From Cognataquiflexum aquatile (GTDB taxonomy: Bacteria; Bacteroidota; Bacteroidia; Cytophagales; Cyclobacteriaceae): DNA of 64,000 nucleotides. The position numbers were made by a program, and so were the translations under genes. This document shows positions 38,960-47,306 of this stretch, in pieces. Below the pieces are notes generated by a model, which saw only the letters and a program-made list of their open reading frames with translations, ran no database searches and was not told the DNA's origin. The DNA lies in assembly GCF_003316845.1 (NCBI RefSeq), contig NZ_QMIK01000001.1, positions 1,302,001 to 1,366,000 of the forward strand. Direction: 5' to 3'. The first letter of the stretch is position 1. Each line of letters opens with the position of its first letter.

Positions 38960-40066
38960 CTATCTCCCCAAAAATACCGTCTCCTTTTTCTCCGCTGACT
39001 TTCTGGCGGCATCGAGGATTTCGGCGACGATCATGTTGTTGTTCAGAGAATAAAGACTATAGTCTTCCACTTTGATTTTGCCCCTGATCACCTCTGCGAA
39101 ATAGGAAAAAGGATCTACATACACCCCAACTTCATCCGGCCGAACTTCGAAGGTTTTTTCCTCAGGATTGTCCCAAGTTCGTGTCCGCATCTTTGACCTG
39201 TTTTCGCTGATTACCTGACCGGTCTTTCCATAAAATTCCATGTCCTTTCTGTCAAAAGGCCAATTCCAAGAAGCTTGGATAATCGCCTGAGCATCTCCAT
39301 AAACCAAAATGATCGTCGCCTCATCATCCACTTTGGGATAGATGTCCGGTTTGTAGGTATTCGTGACGGCTGTGACGGAAATCGGCTTTCGCCCTTCCAT
39401 CAGGTAAGTCATGATATTGGCTCCATAGCAACCAAAATCAACCAACGCGCCACCCCCATTTTGAACCGGATCCGTCAGCCAATCCAGAAACTCCTTCCCC
39501 ACCCCGATTTCTTTGGGACCTCTGTGTCCATGATGAAATACAGCTTTGCGGATCGGCCCAAAAGCTTCCTTGTCCTGAAGCAATTGATAGGTCTTTTCGG
39601 TACTTGCATACCAAGAAGTCTCAAAGTTGGTCAGGAGATGGATCCCGTGTTTTTTGGCCAAAGCTTCCATTTTTTTGGCTTGGTCGAGAGAAAATGTCAA
39701 CGGCTTTTCCACCATGACATGAATTCCACGCGGAGCGGCAAGTTCCACGGCTTCCAAATGGGCATAAATGGAACCAAAGGCCAATACAGCTTCCGGCTTT
39801 GTAGCATCAAGCATCGCTTTGGCATCGGTAAAAAACAGTTTTTGATCCAAGTTGTAGCGCTTGGCATAGCTTGCTGCAAGGGCTGCATCCGGTTCGTAAA
39901 TCCCCACCAAGTCCACATCAGTCTTGTCTTTTCTATTGAAAATCCAGGGCGAATGCCCATGAGAAAGTCCCATCATCGCCATGCGGACAGGTTGATTGCT
40001 TTGCTGTGCAAATGAGTATTGAAAAAAAGAGGAACAAATGAAAAGAAAAAGGAGGAGATTTTTCAT
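38960..40066 (-). CDS. Exported Gfo/Idh/MocA family oxidoreductase
   Basis: NAD(P)-dependent oxidoreductase of 368 aa with a Sec signal peptide (MKNLLLFLFICSSFFQYSFA). The nucleotide-binding strand is RMAMMGLSHGHSPWIF, in which the glycine pattern is looser than GxGxxG. EKPLTFSLDQAKKMEALAKK carries the catalytic E-K-P Lys, and GGALVDFGCYGANIMTYL is the typical substrate-domain segment. These enzymes act on sugars, polyols or related hydroxyl groups. Export is unusual for a cofactor-dependent enzyme and implies tight NADP binding, as in glucose-fructose oxidoreductase. It stands alone, and the substrate is unknown. Confidence 0.85.
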   Translation of the reverse strand: MKNLLLFLFICSSFFQYSFAQQSNQPVRMAMMGLSHGHSPWIFNRKDKTDVDLVGIYEPDAALAASYAKRYNLDQKLFFTDAKAMLDATKPEAVLAFGSIYAHLEAVELAAPRGIHVMVEKPLTFSLDQAKKMEALAKKHGIHLLTNFETSWYASTEKTYQLLQDKEAFGPIRKAVFHHGHRGPKEIGVGKEFLDWLTDPVQNGGGALVDFGCYGANIMTYLMEGRKPISVTAVTNTYKPDIYPKVDDEATIILVYGDAQAIIQASWNWPFDRKDMEFYGKTGQVISENRSKMRTRTWDNPEEKTFEVRPDEVGVYVDPFSYFAEVIRGKIKVEDYSLYSLNNNMIVAEILDAARKSAEKKETVFLGR

Positions 40067-40400
40067 GGTTTGGTTTGGGTTGGAGAATAGAATACAAGAT
40101 GGGAATTTTCATTCTTCACAACAAATTCGGAATTTTTATATCTAAAACTGAACCTAATATTTTTTATGCGGGGAGAAAAAAATAAGGTTCGGATTAACTG
40201 ATGGAATTAAAACTTCATCAATTTCAAATTTAGAATATACATTCATACAGATTCTCATTTTTCCATTTTACCAATTTGTATTTACACTTTCACGTCACCA
40301 ACCAAGTAAAACTCGGACTGAAGTTCATATGCAGCATCTGTGGACTATGGACTGGTGACTATTGATAAATCTCCAAATTTTATTTCCGTACCTTTGCCCC
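40067..40400. other. Intergenic region between divergent Gfo/Idh and helicase genes
   Basis: About 330 bases without a gene. It should carry both promoters; none was recognised with confidence. At 40327-40366 there is a TGGACTATGGACTGGTGACTAT word repeat of the same type as 35973-36000. Confidence 0.5.
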
Positions 40401-41729
40401 ATGTCAGAAAATACCGCTTCCTCCCACGCCAGATATTTAAAGAACCTTTCTATCGATGCATTCAATGAAATGCAATCGGACTTTATAGAATCCGCTGCCA
40501 AGACCGACAATATCATGCTCTTGGCACCTACCGGTTCGGGGAAGACATTGGCTTACCTGATTCCTTTGGTAGATTCCCTTCAGGAAGACCTAAAGGAAGT
40601 ACAGGCGCTGATCATAGTCCCATCACGGGAGTTGGCGATACAGATCGAGCAGGTTTTAAAAGGGATGAAAACTCCTTTCAAAGTAAGTACTGTCTATGGC
40701 GGTCATGCCATGAAGGTCGAGCAAAACAGCCTCAGCGAAGCGCCTGCAGTGGTGATAGGAACGCCGGGAAGACTTTCTGACCATGTCCAAAAAGAATCTT
40801 TCGACACCCAGGGAATCAAAATGATCATCTTGGATGAGTTCGATAAATCCCTGCAAATGGGTTTCCACGAACAGTTGCAGGTGATATTCCGAGGACTGAA
40901 GGCACAGACCCAACGGCACATCCTTACATCGGCCACCGTATTGGAGCGCTTGCCTGATTTTATTCCTTTCCAAAAACCCTATACTGTCAACTACCTCGAA
41001 GAAGTGGACGATTCCAAGCTAGAGCTTAAGCTTATCCATACTTCGAGTAAGGAAAAAGTCCAGGTCTTGATGCGCTTGGTAGCAGGATTTCAGAATGAAC
41101 CCTGCCTTGTTTTTTGCAATCACCGGGATGCGGTGGACCGGATCAGTATGCTGCTAACAGGAAATGGATTTGAACATGGCGTCCTGCATGGCGGAATGGA
41201 ACAAATTGACAGAGAAAAAAACCTGATCAAATTTCGCAGCGGAGTTTACAATCTCCTGATTGCAACGGACTTGGCTTCGAGAGGTCTTGATATCCCCGAA
41301 ATCATGCACGTGGTACACTACCAATTGCCGATCAGGAAAGATGCCTTCATCCACCGAAATGGTAGAACCGCAAGGATGCATGCCGAGGGAAACAGCTACC
41401 TGGTCTTGGCCAACGATGAGGTTTTGCCCGATTATATAGACAAATCTGTCGAGGAAATCACCGTTACCGAAGAACTTCAGCCGGTGCAGCCTTCATCCTT
41501 TGAATGCCTGTATTTCAGTGCCGGCAAAAAGGACAAAATCTCCAAAGGCGACATTGTGGGTTTGCTGACACAAAAGGGAGGCCTGACAACTTCAGATATC
41601 GGGCTGATTACAGTTTTGGATTTTTCATCTTATGTGGCTGTCAAAAGATCCAAAGTCGCAAAAACCCTTGACAAAATCAGGAATGAGAAACTGAAAAAGA
41701 GCAAGGTGAAAATTGAGGTGGCGAGATAA
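40401..41729 (+). CDS. DEAD-box RNA helicase with DbpA-type RNA-binding tail
   Basis: ATP-dependent RNA helicase of 442 aa. Motifs: Q-motif region FNEMQSDFIES, Walker A APTGSGKTLAYLIPL, PSRELAIQ, GTPGRLSDH, and motif II as DEFD (LDEFDKSLQMGF) instead of DEAD, then SAT, and in the second RecA domain ATDLASRGLDIPE and HRNGRTARM. The C-terminal 75 residues (FECLYFSAGKKDKISKGDIV onward) look like the DbpA/CsdA RNA-binding domain that targets 23S rRNA. I chose ATG 40401 over the TTG at 40362. It probably acts in ribosome assembly. Next gene is 700 bases away. Confidence 0.9.
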   Translation: MSENTASSHARYLKNLSIDAFNEMQSDFIESAAKTDNIMLLAPTGSGKTLAYLIPLVDSLQEDLKEVQALIIVPSRELAIQIEQVLKGMKTPFKVSTVYGGHAMKVEQNSLSEAPAVVIGTPGRLSDHVQKESFDTQGIKMIILDEFDKSLQMGFHEQLQVIFRGLKAQTQRHILTSATVLERLPDFIPFQKPYTVNYLEEVDDSKLELKLIHTSSKEKVQVLMRLVAGFQNEPCLVFCNHRDAVDRISMLLTGNGFEHGVLHGGMEQIDREKNLIKFRSGVYNLLIATDLASRGLDIPEIMHVVHYQLPIRKDAFIHRNGRTARMHAEGNSYLVLANDEVLPDYIDKSVEEITVTEELQPVQPSSFECLYFSAGKKDKISKGDIVGLLTQKGGLTTSDIGLITVLDFSSYVAVKRSKVAKTLDKIRNEKLKKSKVKIEVAR

Positions 41730-42431
41730 AGTGCCTGCACCCTGAGGAACGAAGGGTCTCACTTTAATCGGTTGTAATTGTTATAGTTGTTGTAATGGTT
41801 GTCTGGAATTTTGGTTATTTGGTTAAAGGGTTATTTGTTTAACTGATTTGGGTTTAATTGGTTAACTGATTTGGGTTTAATTGGTTAATTGATTATTTGG
41901 TTAATTGAATATCCTTAATCTAGTTTATCTCATCCCGAAACGTGCGAGATTATAACCTTAAAACGGAACGATAGAATAGCAATGAGGTATTCCTAATTAT
42001 CTCCAATTTCACATATATCCACTCAATTCTTTTGCGACCTCCAAACCACAGTCTTTCCCAACCCAGGAACCTTCCAATTTTTTAAACCTCCTGCTCCTCT
42101 TACCTTTTACTTCTCACTGTCTAGCTACTTCGTACTTGGTACATTGTACTTAGTACTTTCAGGTACTAAATCCTTTCCACCCTCTTGTTTACTATTTATA
42201 TACTTTTTTACTTAACATAAACCTAACTATTTCTAAACACTACACCTTTTTTAACTATCAATATTATCTCAATAATGTTGATTTTTGATTTAAAAAAGCC
42301 ATTTTTTTATCATTTAACATAAAATTAATTCACTTTAAGTTAACTTTTTCTTAACTGCCAAAAATTCTCAAAAGTTTAGCTTTGGTAAAACTTTTAAACT
42401 TAAAGCTATCAAACATTTCTACCAAAAACAC
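41730..42431. repeat. 700-base intergenic region with several short-word repeats and the susC promoter
   Basis: No gene. It opens with a GTTGTAAT run (41771-41805) nearly identical to 13546-13580. Then come two exact copies of a 23-base unit starting TTAACTGATTTGGG (41839-41861 and 41862-41884) and a decayed third copy to 41908. Positions 42095-42180 hold TTACTTC and GTACTT words. The last 200 bases are very AT-rich and lead to the proposed promoter at 42377. Confidence 0.7.
42377..42384 (+). promoter_or_regulatory. Candidate -7 element of the susC promoter
   Basis: TAGCTTTG fits the Bacteroidota -7 consensus TAnnTTTG and lies 47 bases before the susC start. No good TTTG sits at the right -33 distance (there is a T-rich CTTTTTC), so this is tentative. 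Confidence 0.4.
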
Positions 42432-45400
42432 ATGAAAACGGCAAGATTACAGCACGTCGGATGGATGTTGGTCCTCTTTTTTGGATTGACGCTATCAGCC
42501 ATCGCCCAAGAAAAAAGGGTCGAGGGAAAAATTACTGACCCGACAGGGCAACCGCTACCAGGAACAAGTGTACTGGTCAAAGGCACCAACAGAGGCACTG
42601 TAGCAGATCTGGATGGTTTGTACAACATCATGGCAAATCCTTCAGATACTTTGGTTTTCTCCTTCATCGGATTTCAGAAAATGGACAGGATTGTAGGGAA
42701 TTCTTCTATCATGAATATCACGTTGATGGAAGGTTTAGATATGGGCGAAGTGGTCGTGACGGCACTCGGAATGGAACGTGACGCAAAAGCTTTGGGCTAC
42801 GCAGTTCAGACTGTAGGAGGCGACAGGTTTACCGAAGCTAGAGAGACCAACGTCTTGAATTCCCTGAGCGGACGTGTTGCCGGGGTGCAAATCACCAATG
42901 GATCAAGTACTTTGGGTGGTTCCACAAGGGTGACAATCCGGGGAGAATCTTCTTTGAACATCAATGCCAACCAACCGCTATTCGTGGTGGACGGTATTCC
43001 TATCAGTAACAATATCGTCGGTTCATCGGGACGGGGCGGCCTAGAGGTGGATTATGGCAATTCTGCCGGCGAGATCAATCCCGACGACATTGCTTCAATG
43101 ACGGTTTTGAAAGGTCCTGCCGCAGCAGCACTTTACGGTTCAAGAGCTGCCAACGGTGCGATTCTGATTACAACCAAATCCGGAAAAGGCAAAAAAGGAT
43201 TGGGAGTGACCATCAATTCCAACACAACTTTTGACAGTCCGCTCGTCATGCCGCAGTGGCAGGACAAATATGGACAAGGCAACAACGGGCAATTTTCTTT
43301 TGTTAATGGTGCTGGTGCCGGTATTGCAGATGGGGTCGATGAAAGCTGGGGTCCAGAAATGGACAAAGGACTGAACATCCCTCAATTTGATTCTCCTAGA
43401 AACATTCCTGGATTCAGGGGAGGTGATTTGAATGCACCTGCAGGAAGTACCATCAATGCAACCCCTTGGGTTTCCGATAGGGACAACATCAATAACTTTT
43501 TCCAAACCGGCGTCACTTTGGCAAACAACGTGTCTATTGCAGGTGACAATGAAAAAGCCAATGTGCGCTTCTCATGGACCAATCTGGACCAAAAAGGAAT
43601 CGTGCCCAACACAGATTTGAAGAGAAATACCTTGGCGCTGAATTCAGGCATCAACATTATTCCTGAAAAATTGACCTTGAACACCACGGTCAATTACCAA
43701 AATACCACTTCAGGAAACAGACCAAACATCAGCTACGGTACAGAAAGCTTGATGTACCTCTGGATCTGGTATGGAAGACAAGTCAATACCAATAACTTGA
43801 GGGACTATTGGATGCCAGGTCTGGAAGATGTTCAGCAGTTCAATTACAATTATAACTACCATGACAACCCCTACTTCACTGTCTATGAAAATACCAACGG
43901 GCAGCAAAAAGGCAGGGTCTTCGGTAATGTGTCTTTGAATTACAAAATCACAGACAAACTCAACCTGATGGTCAGGACGGGTCTGGATACTTACAATGAA
44001 TTTAGGGACAGAAAAAGGGCATTTTCTACACAGCGTTTCCCTAGAGGACATTACAGAGAGGATAATATCTTTTTCAGTGAAAGGAATTCTGATTTCTTGC
44101 TTTCCTACACAGAAGCCGGCAGAGGAACCTGGACATATAATGTAGCCCTAGGCGGTAACCTGATGTCACAGGAAAACAGGTTCCAACAAGTAGTTGCACC
44201 TGAATTGTTGATTCCAGGAATTTACAATTTAACCAATACGGCAGTTGCATTGCAGGTTGACCAATTCAATTCAAAAAAGAAGATCAATTCGCTCTATGGA
44301 TTTGGGCAGATCGGATATAAAAACATCCTGTTTTTGGACATCACAGGCCGAAATGACTGGTCTTCCACTTTGCCGGTCAACAACAATTCCTACTTCTACC
44401 CTTCAGCAACATTGAGCGCTATCCTTTCGGATATGATCCAAATGCCAAGAAGCGTCAGTTTGGTAAAATTGAGGGCTGCCTATGCAGAAGTGGGAAATGA
44501 CACAAGTCCATATAGCTTGACCAATGTGTTCAACAACCAGATCGCATGGGGTTCAAACCAGGCCAAGACTGAATCCTCTACCCTATCCAATGCAGACTTG
44601 AGACCTGAAAGAACAGCCTCCACCGAATTTGGTCTTGACCTCAGGTTCTTTGAAGGAAGACTCGGATTGGATGTTACCTATTATGACAATGTCACCCGTG
44701 ACCAGATCATCCCTATCACTTTGGATATTGCTACAGGTTACAACAGCCGGATCATCAACGCCGGAAAAATCCAAAACCGTGGTATAGAAATCGTCGCTTT
44801 GGCCAACCCGATCAAAAGACAAAGCGGCTTCCGTTGGGACGTCATTGCCAACTTTACAAGGAACAGAGGAAGGGTACTTGAACTGACAGAAGGATTGGAC
44901 ACATACACCCTTACTGAAAGAAACGGTGCATTTGTTCAGGCTAGGATCGGTGAAAGAATGGGGAATATTTACGGAGTAGGATTTGCAAGGGTTGAAGATG
45001 CGAACAGCCCGTATTTTGGCCAAATCATCCATAACAGCACGGGAACTCCACTCAGGGATTCTGAATTAAAACTTCAAGGAAACTACAATCCTGATTGGAT
45101 GCTTGGTATCCAAAACAACTTTACCTACAAAAACTTCAACCTCGGGTTCTTATTTGATATCCGATATGGAGGCATTGTGGTATCGAGGACCAAAACGATC
45201 GGAAGTACTTCAGGCCAATTGGAAGAAACACTTTTTGGAAGAGAAAATGGCTATGACCTGACTGTAGAAGGCAACGGCATCATCAGCCCAGGTGTCATCC
45301 AAAATGCTGACGGTTCTTTTACTCCAAACACCATCAAAATCACTTCCCGAAACTGGCACAACAGGTACTTCGAAAGAAACAATGTGGAAGCGGCCAAATA

Positions 45401-45650
45401 TGATGCCTCTTATGTGAAATTGAGAGAAGTTACACTTGGATACAACTTCCCAAGGGAATTTATCAGCAGGACTCCTTTTCAGGATATCAAAGTCTCATTT
45501 GTAGCCAGAAACCTGGCGCTGTGGACCGAAAACCCACACTTTGATCCTGAGACATTGTCTATGTCAGGAGGAACTTTGCAGCCTGGAGTCGAAAATATGG
45601 CGTTCCCATCTACCAGAAGTCTTGGGTTTAATATCAATCTTAAGTTTTAA
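42432..45650 (+). CDS. SusC/RagA family TonB-linked outer-membrane transporter
   Basis: Outer-membrane importer of 1072 aa powered by TonB-ExbBD. A Sec signal (ending LSAIAQ) is followed by a carboxypeptidase-like regulatory domain (about 28-110; VEGKITDPTGQPLPGTSVLV), a plug domain (about 115-240; SLSGRVAGVQITNGSSTLGG, PLFVVDGIPISNN, LKGPAAAALYGSRAANGAIL), then a 22-strand barrel ending in the aromatic FNINLKF. It forms a complex with the lipoprotein encoded 29 bases downstream. No glycosidase, sulfatase or peptidase is beside it; the next gene is a phospholipase C. I therefore infer a non-glycan ligand. The upstream TAGCTTTG may be its promoter. Confidence 0.95.
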   Translation: MKTARLQHVGWMLVLFFGLTLSAIAQEKRVEGKITDPTGQPLPGTSVLVKGTNRGTVADLDGLYNIMANPSDTLVFSFIGFQKMDRIVGNSSIMNITLMEGLDMGEVVVTALGMERDAKALGYAVQTVGGDRFTEARETNVLNSLSGRVAGVQITNGSSTLGGSTRVTIRGESSLNINANQPLFVVDGIPISNNIVGSSGRGGLEVDYGNSAGEINPDDIASMTVLKGPAAAALYGSRAANGAILITTKSGKGKKGLGVTINSNTTFDSPLVMPQWQDKYGQGNNGQFSFVNGAGAGIADGVDESWGPEMDKGLNIPQFDSPRNIPGFRGGDLNAPAGSTINATPWVSDRDNINNFFQTGVTLANNVSIAGDNEKANVRFSWTNLDQKGIVPNTDLKRNTLALNSGINIIPEKLTLNTTVNYQNTTSGNRPNISYGTESLMYLWIWYGRQVNTNNLRDYWMPGLEDVQQFNYNYNYHDNPYFTVYENTNGQQKGRVFGNVSLNYKITDKLNLMVRTGLDTYNEFRDRKRAFSTQRFPRGHYREDNIFFSERNSDFLLSYTEAGRGTWTYNVALGGNLMSQENRFQQVVAPELLIPGIYNLTNTAVALQVDQFNSKKKINSLYGFGQIGYKNILFLDITGRNDWSSTLPVNNNSYFYPSATLSAILSDMIQMPRSVSLVKLRAAYAEVGNDTSPYSLTNVFNNQIAWGSNQAKTESSTLSNADLRPERTASTEFGLDLRFFEGRLGLDVTYYDNVTRDQIIPITLDIATGYNSRIINAGKIQNRGIEIVALANPIKRQSGFRWDVIANFTRNRGRVLELTEGLDTYTLTERNGAFVQARIGERMGNIYGVGFARVEDANSPYFGQIIHNSTGTPLRDSELKLQGNYNPDWMLGIQNNFTYKNFNLGFLFDIRYGGIVVSRTKTIGSTSGQLEETLFGRENGYDLTVEGNGIISPGVIQNADGSFTPNTIKITSRNWHNRYFERNNVEAAKYDASYVKLREVTLGYNFPREFISRTPFQDIKVSFVARNLALWTENPHFDPETLSMSGGTLQPGVENMAFPSTRSLGFNINLKF

Positions 45651-45679
45651 CCAGTAAAATTTCCGAACATACATTTGTT

Positions 45680-47236
45680 ATGAAAACCAATATCAAAAAA
45701 CTATTCACTGCCTTACTAGCCCTTCAATTGGGTTGGTTCGCAGCCTGTACAAGTGATTTTGAGGAAATCAACAGCAATCCCAATTCACCGGAAACTGTCC
45801 CTTCTTCCCTATTACTGCCGACTATCCTTAGAACAACAGCAGGCCAGCATGCCGGTCAAGCTTGGGGAATCGGCAATGTGGTCATGCAATACACTGCGAA
45901 AATCCAGTTTACCAATGAAGACCGATACAATTGGGGTCCTTTTGGTGATCCATATGGAAGCTTTTTCAATGCCCAGAGAGACATTGCGAACATCATCAAA
46001 ATCTCTGAACCTCTTGGCCAAAATAACTATATCGGAATTGCCAAAATTGTCCGTGCATTACAGTATTCCTTTATGACAGACGCTTATGGGGAATTGCCTT
46101 ATTCAGAGGCAATTCAGGCAAAAGAAGGGATAAACTATCCTGTATTTGATTCTCAAGAAGCCATTTATGAAGGGATCTTGAAAGATTTGAGAGAAGCCAA
46201 TGAACTGCTTGGTTCAAGCAGCGAGCCCGTGCGTGGAGATATCCTTTTCGGGGGAAACATAACCACTTGGAAAAAGTTTGCCAATTCCCTTCGGATCAGG
46301 GTTTTGATGAGGATTTCATTGAGAAAGAATCCATCCACAGAATTGGAGCAAATCCTCGCTAACCCTGCTCAGTTCCCGGTTTTCACCGGAAACAGTGATC
46401 ACGCGGTGTTACAGCATCTGCCGGATGTTCCCAATCAGCATGATCTCTATACCACACGATCGGGTTCGTTTGACGAATTTAGGCTAAGTAAAAACATGGA
46501 GATAACGCTCAAAGGGCTAAATGACCCAAGACTTTTTGCTTATGCCCAACCTACCAATGCTTCTGCAGCAGGTGTTGTTGGAAATCCAGCTGATTACAGT
46601 GGCGTACCAAACGGTCTTTCTGATGAAGAAGCTTTACAGTATTCCCCATCAGGTGACCCGGCCAAAGGTGGTTCCAACTTCATCTCAAGGGTAGGTTTCC
46701 TTTGGACATGTGCTGCATGTTCTCCTCGGGCAAACCCAATAGGCTATCAAACGATCTTGATGAATTACTCAGAATTGCAATTCTTACTTGCTGAGGCATG
46801 GGAAAGGGGTTATATCACATCAGGTACTGCGGATCAATATTACCTCAATGGCATCAATGCTTCTTTTGATTACTATGAAGCAAGATACAGGGTAGTCAAC
46901 CTTCCCCAGATTGCAGACAGGCTAAACATTGGAGATGAGTATCTTTCCCAACCAAATGTTGCCTATACCGGTACACAGGCCGAAAAACTTAAAAAAATCG
47001 GAATTCAAAAATGGGTAGCTTTATATTTCTCAGGTCTTGAAAACTGGTATGATTGGAGAAGAACAGGTATCCCAACAATTGTACCTGGACCGGCAGCATT
47101 TGAACCAAACGTTCCGAGGAGGTTTATGTATCCCTCGTCTGTTCAGGCTTTGAACGAAGATAACTATAAGGCCGCGCTTGCAAGACAGGGAGTGGACAGG
47201 ATCTCTACCCGTGTTTGGTGGGATTTAGCTAGATAA
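45680..47236 (+). CDS. SusD/RagB family nutrient-binding lipoprotein
   Basis: Surface lipoprotein of 518 aa that caps the SusC barrel and binds the ligand. The lipidated Cys23 is in QLGWFAACTSDFEEINSNPN. TPR-like helices show the family segments RALQYSFMTDAYGELPYSEA and WKKFANSLRIRVLMRIS, and ISTRVWW closes the protein. The features fit the SusD-like_2 branch, not the starch-type SusD; that branch is often seen away from glycan loci. The gene lies 29 bases after susC in one operon and is followed by a stem-loop before the phospholipase gene. Confidence 0.93.
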   Translation: MKTNIKKLFTALLALQLGWFAACTSDFEEINSNPNSPETVPSSLLLPTILRTTAGQHAGQAWGIGNVVMQYTAKIQFTNEDRYNWGPFGDPYGSFFNAQRDIANIIKISEPLGQNNYIGIAKIVRALQYSFMTDAYGELPYSEAIQAKEGINYPVFDSQEAIYEGILKDLREANELLGSSSEPVRGDILFGGNITTWKKFANSLRIRVLMRISLRKNPSTELEQILANPAQFPVFTGNSDHAVLQHLPDVPNQHDLYTTRSGSFDEFRLSKNMEITLKGLNDPRLFAYAQPTNASAAGVVGNPADYSGVPNGLSDEEALQYSPSGDPAKGGSNFISRVGFLWTCAACSPRANPIGYQTILMNYSELQFLLAEAWERGYITSGTADQYYLNGINASFDYYEARYRVVNLPQIADRLNIGDEYLSQPNVAYTGTQAEKLKKIGIQKWVALYFSGLENWYDWRRTGIPTIVPGPAAFEPNVPRRFMYPSSVQALNEDNYKAALARQGVDRISTRVWWDLAR

Positions 47237-47257
47237 TTTAATTGAAAAATGATAGAT

Positions 47258-47296
47258 TCCTGCCTGTTCCGGACATCGGTACAGGCAGGATTTTTA
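47258..47296 (+). terminator. Intergenic stem-loop between susD and phospholipase C genes
   Basis: TCCTGCCTGT (47258-47267) pairs perfectly with ACAGGCAGGA (47281-47290), with an inner CCG/CGG stem and five Ts after it. The phospholipase start is only 16 bases beyond. It may act as a partial terminator that gives less phospholipase than SusCD mRNA, or as a 3'-end protector. Confidence 0.65.
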
Positions 47297-47306
47297 AACA
47301 ATACCC

